DNA from: Candidatus Zipacnadia bacterium
Lineage (GTDB): Bacteria > Armatimonadota > Zipacnadia > Zipacnadales > UBA5352
Length of the DNA stretch: 36,674 nucleotides
Assembly (NCBI GenBank): GCA_029821265.1
Contig: JALGTR010000008.1
Span: 1-36,674, forward strand
Direction of reading: 5' to 3'
Positions 24,465 to 33,272 of the stretch are shown here, piece after piece. The notes beneath the pieces were generated by a model, which saw only the letters and a list, made by a program, of their open reading frames with translations, searched no databases and was not told where the DNA came from. Each line of letters opens with the position of its first letter. Within the stretch, counting starts at the first letter, position 1. The translations under genes and the position numbers were made by a program.

Positions 24465-24468
<4 letters not shown>
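23017..24468 (+). CDS. dnaB: Replicative DNA helicase DnaB
   Basis: 483-residue hexameric helicase that unwinds DNA ahead of the replisome. The N-terminal primase-interacting domain starts PPQDLEAEQATLGAMLMEAG. The RecA-like domain carries Walker A GRPSMGKTSL near residue 218, the Walker B region IGLICVDYLQLV, and SDLAESGSIEAEADIV. A short acidic insertion (EEVEAEARSAAAQETSSP) lies before the C-terminal IAELIIGKHRNGPVGTVKL. No intein. ATG at 23017 follows GGAGG; the open frame upstream is not family-like. The gene overlaps purD by 4 bases (ATGA), linking replication and purine genes. Confidence 0.97.
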
Positions 24469-25739
<1,271 letters not shown>

Positions 25740-25743
25740 CACG

Positions 25744-26247
25744 ATGGGGACTGACGCACCGCCTGTTGGGATCGTCATGGGCAGCGAATCCGACCTTGAG
25801 GTCATGCGGCCGTGTGCCGACATGCTCGAGGACCTCGGTATCAGCTGCGAGATGCGCATCATGTCGGCTCACCGCACGCCGGATCTGGTTGCCGAGTGGG
25901 CCCGCGGGGCCGCTGAACGCGGTCTGAAGGTTCTCATCGCCGGCGCCGGCGCCGCGGCAGCGCTTCCTGGCGCTGTTGCCGCCGAGAGCCAGCTTCCGGT
26001 CATCGGGGTACCCATCGACGCCACGCCACTGCGTGGCGTTGACGCGCTTTACAGCATGGTCCAGATGCCCTCCGGGGTGCCCGTGGCGACCGTCTCGATC
26101 AACGGAGCGAAGAACGCCGCCGTGCTGGCTGCGCGGATCCTTGCCACCAACGATCCGGAGATCGCAGGGAGGCTGCAGGAGATGACCGCGAGGCGACGAG
26201 AGGGCGTTATCGCAAGCGACAGGCGTGTGCGTGGGGAGGAACAATGA
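25744..26247 (+). CDS. purE: 5-(carboxyamino)imidazole ribonucleotide mutase (AIR carboxylase family)
   Basis: 167-residue PurE, converting N5-CAIR to CAIR in purine synthesis. GIVMGSESDLEVM and SAHRTPDLVAEWA are the class I signatures, and VQMPSGVPVATVSI is conserved. One difference from E. coli PurE: the GAGGAAHLPG loop reads GAGAAAALPG, so the conserved His of that loop is Ala. This may be a subfamily trait, but it bears on the mechanism. No purK is in the window. ATG at 25744 follows GGGGAG 4 bases after purD; the stop overlaps purF by 4 bases (ATGA). Confidence 0.93.
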   Translation: MGTDAPPVGIVMGSESDLEVMRPCADMLEDLGISCEMRIMSAHRTPDLVAEWARGAAERGLKVLIAGAGAAAALPGAVAAESQLPVIGVPIDATPLRGVDALYSMVQMPSGVPVATVSINGAKNAAVLAARILATNDPEIAGRLQEMTARRREGVIASDRRVRGEEQ

Positions 26248-27707
26248 ACGAAGGATGCGTCGGCTGCCACGCATGGTCGCATGAGCGGACGTGGCGCGAT
26301 GCCTGCGGGGTCATCGGCATCCAGGCGCCCGGAGTTGAGGACATCTCGCGACTTGCCTACTTCGGCCTCTTCGCCCTCCAGCACCGCGGTCAGGAGAGCG
26401 CCGGCATCGCCGTCGGCCGGGACGGCGACATCAACGTGCATACCGGGATGGGCCTGGCGACCGAGGTCTTCGAGGAGGAAGATCTCGCTCGGCTGCAGGG
26501 AGATGTCGCGCTCGGACACGTCCGGTACTCCACGATGGGCTCGAATGTCATTGAGAACGCCCAGCCATTCATCGCAGAGCACAGCTCCGGCCCGATCGCC
26601 GTCGCCCACAACGGGAACCTCGTCAACGCCCGTGCGCTGCGCGATGAACTTGAGCAGCAGGGCGCGCAGTTCGAGGCCACAAGCGACACCGAGGTCATCA
26701 CCCAGCTCATCGCCCGCTCCAGCCATGATCGCATTGAAGACGCCATCGCCGAGGCCATGACGAGAATGCAGGGCGCCTACTCCCTCGGGATCATCACCCC
26801 CGACCGCCTCATCGCCGTCCGTGACCCTCAGGGCGTCCGCCCCCTCTGCGTCGGCCGCCTGAACGGCGATCAGTGGGTCATCGCCTCCGAGACCTGCGCG
26901 CTGTATCCCCTGGGCGCAGATTATGTCCGCGAGGTCGAGCCGGGTGAGATCATCAGCTTCGTCGGCGGCGATATGCACTCGATGCAGGTGATGGAGCCAG
27001 AGCGCAAGTCCTGCTGCATCTTCGAGTTCATCTACTTCGCCCGCCCCGACAGCCACATCTACGGGCGCTCGATCTATCAGTCGCGCGTGCGGATGGGCCA
27101 CATGCTCGCCCGCCAGTCGCCGGTGGACGCCGACATGGTCATGCCTGTTCCCGAGACCGGCATTCCCCACGCGGTCGGCTTCGCCGAGGTCTCCGGTATC
27201 CCGTACGGCGAGGGCTTCATCAAGAACCGCTATATCCACCGCACCTTCATCAAGCCCAGCCAGCGGATGCGCGCCCTCGGCGTGCGGATGAAGCTTACGC
27301 CCCTCCGCGAGGCTATCGCCGGCAAGCGGCTCGTGGTCGTGGATGATTCCATCGTCCGCGGCACGACCACCGGACCGGAGATCGAGCTTCTTCGCCAGGC
27401 CGGCGCGCGGGAGATCCACCTGCGCATCAGTTGCCCGCCGATCAAGTACCCCTGCTTCTATGGGATCGACACATCCGCCGGACGCTCGGAGCTGATTGCG
27501 GCGCGCATGAGCAAGGAGGAGATCCGCGAATATCTCGGCGCCGACTCTCTCGACTTCCTGCGGCTGTCGAACCTCGTCAAGGCCGTCGGGCTGCCCCGCT
27601 CCAACTTCTGCACGGCCTGCTTCGACAACAAGTACCCGATCCCCGTACCCGAACACCTGCGTATGAGCAAGTTCGACCTCGAGGAGCAGCAGGCCACCAG
27701 AGCGTAG
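26244..27707 (+). CDS. purF: Amidophosphoribosyltransferase
   Basis: 487-residue enzyme of the first committed purine step, moving ammonia from glutamine to PRPP. The catalytic Cys is residue 21 (ACGVIGI), so a 20-residue propeptide must be removed, as in the Bacillus-type enzyme. FALQHRGQESAGIAV marks the glutaminase domain and VVVDDSIVRGTTT the PRPP site. Cysteines in SCCIFEFIYFARPDS, ISCPPIKYPCFYG and NFCTACFDN match the [4Fe-4S] form. The propeptide contains an extra CVGC motif. Start ATG overlaps purE by 4 bases; purM follows after 15 bases. Confidence 0.97.
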   Translation: MNEGCVGCHAWSHERTWRDACGVIGIQAPGVEDISRLAYFGLFALQHRGQESAGIAVGRDGDINVHTGMGLATEVFEEEDLARLQGDVALGHVRYSTMGSNVIENAQPFIAEHSSGPIAVAHNGNLVNARALRDELEQQGAQFEATSDTEVITQLIARSSHDRIEDAIAEAMTRMQGAYSLGIITPDRLIAVRDPQGVRPLCVGRLNGDQWVIASETCALYPLGADYVREVEPGEIISFVGGDMHSMQVMEPERKSCCIFEFIYFARPDSHIYGRSIYQSRVRMGHMLARQSPVDADMVMPVPETGIPHAVGFAEVSGIPYGEGFIKNRYIHRTFIKPSQRMRALGVRMKLTPLREAIAGKRLVVVDDSIVRGTTTGPEIELLRQAGAREIHLRISCPPIKYPCFYGIDTSAGRSELIAARMSKEEIREYLGADSLDFLRLSNLVKAVGLPRSNFCTACFDNKYPIPVPEHLRMSKFDLEEQQATRA

Positions 27708-27722
27708 TGAAGCGGAGGCACC

Positions 27723-28763
27723 ATGGACGAGAAGAGCCCCACCTACCGCGATGCAGGCGTTGACATCGAGGCCGGCGAGCGCGCTGTCGAGTTGATGAAG
27801 GCCGCGGTTCGCGCCACGCACACCCCGGCCGTCATCAGCGGACTGAGCGACTTCGGCGGCATGATCGGCCTCGGCGACGCATACGCCGATCCCGTGCTCG
27901 TGGCCGGTACAGATTCGGTCGGCACCAAGCTGAAGATCGCCTTCGCGCTCGACCGACACAACACGATCGGCCGCGACTGCGTTGCGATGTGCGTTGACGA
28001 TATCGTCTGCCAGGGCGCGAGGCCGCTGCTGTTCCTCGACTACGTGGGCATCGGCAGGCTCGTCCCGGAGGTCGTCGCCGAGATCGTCTCCGGCGTGGCG
28101 GACGGCTGCAGGGAGTGCGGCTGCGCGCTCCTCGGAGGCGAAACCGCCGAACTGCCCGGCATGTACGCCGAGGGCGAGTACGACCTCGTCGGCTTCGCAG
28201 TCGGTGTGATGCCTCGCGACCGCATTATCGACGGGTCGCAGGTGAGGCCCGGCGCCGTGCTCCTTGGTCTCCCCTCCTCGGGCCTGCACAGCAACGGGTA
28301 CTCGCTCGCCCGGTACGTGCTCCTCGAGATCGCGCAGATGCCTCTGACCGAGCACGTGGACAGCCTCGGTCGGACGCTGGGCGAGGAACTGCTTGAGCCC
28401 ACGCGCATCTACGCTGGCTCCCTGGCCACCCTTTTCGACGAGGGCCCTCTGCCCCACTCGATCATGCACATCACCGGCGGCGGGATCGGGGGCAACGTGG
28501 CGCGCGGCATCCCGTCGGGGCTGACCGCGCACGTGGACATGTCCAGCTTCGAGCGCCCGGCCATCTTCGACCTGATCCAGCAGACCGGCGACGTCGCCGA
28601 GTCCGAGATGCGTCGCACCTTCAACCTCGGCCTCGGCATGGTCCTCGCGGTCGCCGAAGCCGATCTCACGCAGACCTGCGAGATCCTGCGCGATTGTGGC
28701 GAGGAGCCCCTGCAGGTCGGCGAGGTGCGCGAGGGTGGTCCGGGAGGCTGCGTGCTGGAGTAA
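27723..28763 (+). CDS. purM: Phosphoribosylformylglycinamidine cyclo-ligase
   Basis: 346-residue AIR synthetase, closing the imidazole ring in purine synthesis with ATP. Family features are LVAGTDSVGTKLKIAF, CVDDIVCQGARPLLFLDY, LLGGETAELPGMY, GLPSSGLHSNGYSLAR and HITGGGIGGNVARGIP. The ATG follows GCGGAGG by 6 bases. It is the last gene of the plus-strand run and converges with the histidine kinase gene; the 136 bases between hold no obvious terminator. The same frame stays open for 39 codons after the TAA with coding-like third positions, which may be chance. Confidence 0.97.
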   Translation: MDEKSPTYRDAGVDIEAGERAVELMKAAVRATHTPAVISGLSDFGGMIGLGDAYADPVLVAGTDSVGTKLKIAFALDRHNTIGRDCVAMCVDDIVCQGARPLLFLDYVGIGRLVPEVVAEIVSGVADGCRECGCALLGGETAELPGMYAEGEYDLVGFAVGVMPRDRIIDGSQVRPGAVLLGLPSSGLHSNGYSLARYVLLEIAQMPLTEHVDSLGRTLGEELLEPTRIYAGSLATLFDEGPLPHSIMHITGGGIGGNVARGIPSGLTAHVDMSSFERPAIFDLIQQTGDVAESEMRRTFNLGLGMVLAVAEADLTQTCEILRDCGEEPLQVGEVREGGPGGCVLE

Positions 28764-28899
28764 ACGCCGGCGACAGCCAATGCATTAGCCCTGCAAGTGG
28801 CTGCCATGACGGCATCGGCCGCGAGGGTGTTGGAGGAGATGCAGGTGCCGGGCATCGCGCTCACCCCCAGCGGCTGCGACTGACGGCCAGCGGGTCGCC

Positions 28900-30528
28900 T
28901 TACGCCTGCGTTCCGACCGGCAGGCGAATGGTTACGGTCGTGCCTTCGCCCACGCGGCTGTCGACCTCAATGCTCCCGCCATGTTCGTCCTCGACGATCC
29001 GCCGGCAGGAGAACAGGCCCATCCCCGTCCCGCTCTTTTTCGTGGTGAAGAACGGCTCGAACAGCCGTGCCTGCAGCTCCGGCGGAATGCCCGGGCCGGT
29101 GTCGCTTACCGAGATCGCGACCTCGTCGCCGTCCAGCTCGGTCTTTATCGTCAGGTGCTTCGGCTCCTCGTCCATCGCCTCAAGCGCGTTCAGATACAGG
29201 TTCAGCATCACGCGATCGAGCTGCGTGGGGACCGCCTGCACCTCGGGAAGGTCCTCGGCAAACTGCAGATCGATCTTCACGCCCTCGTGGTGCAGCTCAG
29301 TGCGGATCATCGAGAGCGCGCCGACGACCACCTCGTTGATGTCGCACGCCACCTTCTCCATCCGCTCCGGGCGCGCGAATGACTTCAGCCGCTCGACCAG
29401 CGCCAGCATGCGCTGGAGCTGCCGCTCGAGGGCCTCCTCCGTGTCCTCGCTCACGTGCCCCTTGCTCAGCGCAAGATCCACCAGTGTCACCATCGGCGAA
29501 ACCACGTTCGCCATATCATGCGCGACGCTTGCCGATAGCGTCCCGATGATCGAGAGCTTCTCACTGCGGATAAGCTGCTCCTGCGCGGTCTTGAGCTCCT
29601 CGTAGGCGCCCTTCAGCTCCGTGTACAGCCGCGCGTTCTCGATCGCGACCGCCGCCTGTGACGCGATCGAGCTCACCAGCTCAGCGTCATCGCGCTCAAA
29701 CACGTCCGTCGCCGACGTGGTGTCGAGGAAGATGACGCCGAGCGCGTCGCCCGCCCGCATCAGCGGCGCGCAGATCGCAGACCGGATGCGCAGATCGCGC
29801 ACCGATTCCACCTCGCCGAAGCGCTCGTCCGCCATCGCGTCTGACAGGAGAAGCGTCGAACGCTCCTCAATAGCGCGCTCCACAATGCTCCGGCTGATCG
29901 CCATCTCCTCGCCGGAGTCATCGACCGGCCACACGGCCGTCGGCGTCAGCTCCCCATTATCAGGATCGCGCAGAAGCAGGAACGCGCGCTCGGCCGGAAC
30001 AACGCGCATGATGCTGCGCAGGAACTCACCCAGAAGTTCGTCGAGGTCCAGGGTGCTGCCGAGCGTCAGCCCCACCTCTCGCATCACATCGAACCGCCTC
30101 GCCAGCTCAGTGGAATCAAGCTCCGGCCCCGCCTCGGTCCCCGGCTGCACCGAGACGATCACGTCCTCGCGCGGGCGGCGCTCATCGTCGCCCTCCACCA
30201 GCATCACCGCATCGGCCGCCGAGGCCTGCGGCGGCGGTTCCTCCTCGAGCCTCAGCCACGTGCGCCCCATGCGAAAGGCCTCGCCCGGCACGATCGGTGT
30301 CGGCGCGTGGATGCGGCGTCGGCCGACGAAGGTCCCGTTCGTACTTTCGAGGTCCTCGAGCAGCCACGTGCCATCATCGCCACGCGTTAGCTGTGCGTGA
30401 AAACGTGAAACCCGCGGATCAAGCGGGATAGCCACGTCGTTCTCGGCCTTGCGGCCCAGCGTGACGACCTCACCATCAACGTCGAACTCGTAGCCTTCCA
30501 TATCGCCCGTCAGCACGCGCAGCCTCAC
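28900..30528 (-). CDS. FHA-GAF sensor histidine kinase, soluble
   Basis: 542-residue kinase with no membrane segment. The N-terminal FHA domain (about 20-95) has VTLGRKAENDVAI, RVSRFHAQL and STNGTFVGRR and should bind phosphothreonine. A GAF domain (about 155-300) follows with AERAFLLLRD and ICAPLMRAGDALGVIFLD, then a coiled segment. The H-box is TLSASVAHDMANVVSP with His near 337, where DMAN replaces the common E(I/L)NN. The ATPase domain has NLYLNALEAMDE, SDTGPGIPPE and FFTTKKSGTGMGL. GTG start. No response regulator or Ser/Thr kinase lies nearby, so partners are unknown. It follows the amidase gene by 64 bases on the same strand. Confidence 0.92.
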   Translation of the reverse strand: MRLRVLTGDMEGYEFDVDGEVVTLGRKAENDVAIPLDPRVSRFHAQLTRGDDGTWLLEDLESTNGTFVGRRRIHAPTPIVPGEAFRMGRTWLRLEEEPPPQASAADAVMLVEGDDERRPREDVIVSVQPGTEAGPELDSTELARRFDVMREVGLTLGSTLDLDELLGEFLRSIMRVVPAERAFLLLRDPDNGELTPTAVWPVDDSGEEMAISRSIVERAIEERSTLLLSDAMADERFGEVESVRDLRIRSAICAPLMRAGDALGVIFLDTTSATDVFERDDAELVSSIASQAAVAIENARLYTELKGAYEELKTAQEQLIRSEKLSIIGTLSASVAHDMANVVSPMVTLVDLALSKGHVSEDTEEALERQLQRMLALVERLKSFARPERMEKVACDINEVVVGALSMIRTELHHEGVKIDLQFAEDLPEVQAVPTQLDRVMLNLYLNALEAMDEEPKHLTIKTELDGDEVAISVSDTGPGIPPELQARLFEPFFTTKKSGTGMGLFSCRRIVEDEHGGSIEVDSRVGEGTTVTIRLPVGTQA

Positions 30529-30592
30529 GACTGGTCACTCCGATCACGCCACGTTCGGCACAAAACCGTCACTCGACACCGCTGCTGTCCCA

Positions 30593-31849
30593 TCATGGGT
30601 TCACTGCCATATCAAAGAATTCCTTCAGACCATCAGCAAGGGCCTCCGCGCACTTCACGGCGAACTCCTCGCTCTTCATTCGCCTCTCCTCCGCGGCATC
30701 GCTCACGTAGGCGCACTCCACCAGGACCCGCGGCAGATCGCCCGATCGCAGCACGTAGAACGGCCGCCAGGAGATGAACCGGTTGCGGGTCTCGAGACGC
30801 GCGCACAGATGATTCTGCAGGATCCTCGCTGGGAGCGCACTCATCGGCGTCCAGTAGTACGTCTCAGTTCCGTGAGCCCGCGCCGGATCGCCCGTGCCCA
30901 CTGCGTTGTTGTGTATGCTCAGGAAGAAGTCGGCGTCTGGCTGCCCGCTCGCCGCCAAGCGCGCCTCCAGCTCAGCCCGCTTGCCGCCGCCGTCGCCCAC
31001 CGGCCGATCGTCCGTGCGCAGAACCCGCACGATGGCCCCGCGTTCGCGCAGCAGCGGCGCCAGCTTCCTGGCGATCCGCAGGTTCACATCCTTCTCGCGC
31101 ACGCCCGTCGGTCCGATCGCGCCGCTATCTGCCCCTCCATGCCCGGGATCGATCACAATGACCTTTCCGTCCAGCCCCGGCGCGTTGTACGGCCGGCGGA
31201 TGAGAAGCTGCAGCGATCCGTCCTGCTGGGTCACCCGCCAGCCGCGCTGATGCGTGAATGCAAGGTCGAATCGCAGCTCCGCCCAGCCGTCGGTGACCTG
31301 GCGCGCCTCGACCGCCCAGGTGCACCGATCGGACGGAAGCTGTCGCACGCCGTAGCGCGCCAGCGTCACACCGAACAGGTCCAACGTTAGTACGGGCGGC
31401 TGAAGCTGCTGCTGCACGCGGTAGGCCACCGGACGATCAAGCGCGACCGTGACCACCGTCCCGGCGTCGGTGCCCTTCACCGAGACGTCCGTCACGCGCT
31501 GCAGCGCCGGCCGCGGCACTGAGCGATCCAGCGGCTGCACGTGCGACTCCTCGACCCACGCGGTCAGCACCGGCGCCAGTGGCACGCGGTAGAAGCCGCC
31601 CTCGTAGTCCTCAGCCCACAGCGTGATTCCCGGCGGCAGGACGGTGATGCGATTGTGCGCACGACTCGGGCCGGTACGCAGATCCGTCCGCGGTTCGATC
31701 GTGCGGATCGCCCGCGCCGCCTGCGCCGGCGGACAGAAGGCAGCGCCGGCCACCGCAGTCGCGACAATCCATGTCAACACCGCCGCGGTTGACGTCAGGC
31801 GCTGCCACCGGTACAATCGACTGAGCTCGATCGCGGGAGTTCTCGTCAC
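30593..31849 (-). CDS. N-acetylmuramoyl-L-alanine amidase (Amidase_3) with AMIN-like domain
   Basis: 418-residue predicted periplasmic amidase cleaving the peptide stem from peptidoglycan glycan chains. The signal segment spans about residues 1-44 (ends PPAQAARA). An SH3-like region and an AMIN-like beta domain (about 110-225) follow. The C-terminal Amidase_3 domain carries the zinc ligands: His near 237 in DPGHGGADSG, Glu near 252 in GVREKDVNL, and His near 313 in LSIHNNAVG. The catalytic Glu is near 378 in VLVECAYVSD. GTG at 31849 is chosen for its AGGAGG at 5 bases; the open frame beyond is not supported. A good promoter lies just upstream. Confidence 0.93.
   Translation of the reverse strand: MTRTPAIELSRLYRWQRLTSTAAVLTWIVATAVAGAAFCPPAQAARAIRTIEPRTDLRTGPSRAHNRITVLPPGITLWAEDYEGGFYRVPLAPVLTAWVEESHVQPLDRSVPRPALQRVTDVSVKGTDAGTVVTVALDRPVAYRVQQQLQPPVLTLDLFGVTLARYGVRQLPSDRCTWAVEARQVTDGWAELRFDLAFTHQRGWRVTQQDGSLQLLIRRPYNAPGLDGKVIVIDPGHGGADSGAIGPTGVREKDVNLRIARKLAPLLRERGAIVRVLRTDDRPVGDGGGKRAELEARLAASGQPDADFFLSIHNNAVGTGDPARAHGTETYYWTPMSALPARILQNHLCARLETRNRFISWRPFYVLRSGDLPRVLVECAYVSDAAEERRMKSEEFAVKCAEALADGLKEFFDMAVNP
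31789..31817 (+). promoter_or_regulatory. Sigma70-like promoter for the membrane glycosyltransferase
   Basis: TTGACG at 31789-31794 and TACAAT at 31812-31817, with a 17-base spacer, lying inside the 5' coding end of the amidase gene on the other strand. The transcript would begin near 31824 and have a leader of about 140 bases before the ATG at 31965. Confidence 0.6.
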
Positions 31850-31866
31850 GGGTGCCTCCTCTTCGG

Positions 31867-31884
31867 GGTACATCGCAATGTACC
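31867..31884. repeat. 7-bp inverted repeat overlapping the amidase promoter
   Basis: GGTACAT at 31867-31873 and ATGTACC at 31878-31884, with 4 bases between. It covers the -10 box and start site of the amidase promoter, which is a typical position for a repressor operator, but no candidate regulator is in the window. Confidence 0.4.
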
Positions 31885-31905
31885 AGCCGCCATCGCCCGC
31901 GTCAA
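31877..31905 (-). promoter_or_regulatory. Sigma70-like promoter for the amidase gene
   Basis: On the minus strand: TTGACG (complement of 31900-31905), a 17-base spacer, and TACATT (complement of 31877-31882). The start site would be near 31870, about 20 bases before the GTG of the amidase. Confidence 0.65.
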
Positions 31906-31964
31906 GCGCGCGAAGCGGCGGCAGCCGAACGTCCGATGCCAGCTCAAGCCACGGAGAGACGCCA

Positions 31965-33269
31965 ATGACCGACAGACCGAAGCTGGTGGCCGGCGGGATC
32001 ATCGTCGTATACCTCCTGCTGGCCGGCAGCTGGAGCTACGTGATCCCCCTCGGCGGAGGCATCGACGAGCCGCGCCACCTCCGTTACCTGCAGATCGTCG
32101 CCGAGGAGGGCCGCATTCCCGGGATCGCCGAGAAGCAGGAGGCCATCAGCCACCACCCGCCGCTGCACTACCTGCTCGCTGCCCCGCTGTATCTCGCCAC
32201 CGACGGCCTCGATCGCTCCGCACAGTGGCATATCCTGCGTCTTTTCTCGGTGCTGATCGGCGCCGGGGGCATCATCGCCGTCTACGCGATGCTGCGTCGC
32301 GCGGTTCCCTCTCACCCCTGGGTCGCGCCGGTGGGCATGGCGGCGGTCGGCTGGCTGCCGCACTATCTGCTCGTCTCCGCGATGTTCGCCAACGATGTCA
32401 CTGCGGCTGCGGCTGGAGCTCTTGTGCTCTACCTGAGCTGTCGGGCGGTGCTCGAGCCCGACCGCCGCACGTTTTTCGCCGCCCTTGCCGGGCTCGCCGC
32501 CGGACTGGGAGTCGCCGCGAAGATGAACGTGCTCCTGATGCTCCCCGCCCCCGCGAGCGCGATCGCTCTCGCGCCAGCGCTGACGGATCGCAACGCGGGC
32601 GCGGAGGGCCGGCCGCTGCGGACCGCGCTTCGCAGTCTCGGGGGCTTCCTCGGCGCCTTCGCCGTCACGGGAGGCGCGGTGATCGCCTGGCATCTGCAGC
32701 GCTGGGGTCGCATCGAGTCAGACCCGCCGTGGCCGGAGGCCGCCTGGCCGGTGCACACACTCGTCGGGAAGTTCGTTCGCGCCATCGACGGTCTCTATCG
32801 GTCCACGTGGGCACAGGTCGGCTGGCTTCCCGGGCCGCACTCACCGCCCCCACCCGGTCCGACCGCCCTCTGGCCCCGCCCTGATCTCGAGACGCCGCTG
32901 CTGGCTCTGGCCGCTCCCCTGACGATCGTCGCAATCATCGGCGGAGTAGCGCTCGCAGTGCGCTGGCTGCGGTCAGAGGATCGGCGCAGCCGCGGGCTGG
33001 TTGTGGCAACGCTCTTGGCCACGGCCGTTACCATGTACGCGGGCGTCACCTGGAACGCGATCTTCGTCAACCCCGGCCGCTATGAGGGCGGCCGCTACCT
33101 GCTGCCCGCGGTCGCGGCCTACATGTCGATCTTCGCGCTCGGCCCGCTGGTGCTGACGCAGCGATGGCGCCGCCTCTGCTGGGTGGCGCTTCCGGTGTTG
33201 CTGCTTGTCCTCAACGCGGTCAGCTTCTGGGAGATGCTCAGCTACTTGATCCCGACCTTCGCTCCGTGA
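31965..33269 (+). CDS. Polytopic GT-C-type glycosyltransferase (DUF2142/GT39-like)
   Basis: 434-residue integral membrane protein with roughly ten hydrophobic segments. The first periplasmic loop, right after TM1, has GIDEPRHLRYLQIVAEEG, carrying the acidic pair typical of GT-C transferases, and then HHPPLHYLLAAPLY. NPGRYEGGRYLLPAVAAYM near the end is another family-like segment. Such enzymes move sugars from polyprenyl-phosphate donors to lipids, glycans or proteins; acceptor and donor cannot be inferred. ATG at 31965 follows GGAGAG, and the frame upstream lies over the amidase gene and is not real. It converges on larE with a 3-base gap. The divergent amidase suggests a cell-envelope setting. 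Confidence 0.82.
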   Translation: MTDRPKLVAGGIIVVYLLLAGSWSYVIPLGGGIDEPRHLRYLQIVAEEGRIPGIAEKQEAISHHPPLHYLLAAPLYLATDGLDRSAQWHILRLFSVLIGAGGIIAVYAMLRRAVPSHPWVAPVGMAAVGWLPHYLLVSAMFANDVTAAAAGALVLYLSCRAVLEPDRRTFFAALAGLAAGLGVAAKMNVLLMLPAPASAIALAPALTDRNAGAEGRPLRTALRSLGGFLGAFAVTGGAVIAWHLQRWGRIESDPPWPEAAWPVHTLVGKFVRAIDGLYRSTWAQVGWLPGPHSPPPPGPTALWPRPDLETPLLALAAPLTIVAIIGGVALAVRWLRSEDRRSRGLVVATLLATAVTMYAGVTWNAIFVNPGRYEGGRYLLPAVAAYMSIFALGPLVLTQRWRRLCWVALPVLLLVLNAVSFWEMLSYLIPTFAP

Positions 33270-33272
33270 GTC

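Noticed and set aside
26049-28532. Very long open frame (over 800 codons) antisense to purE-purF-purM
   Set aside because: A by-product of GC-rich codon use on the real strand; the translation has no family features, and the opposite strand encodes three certain enzymes.
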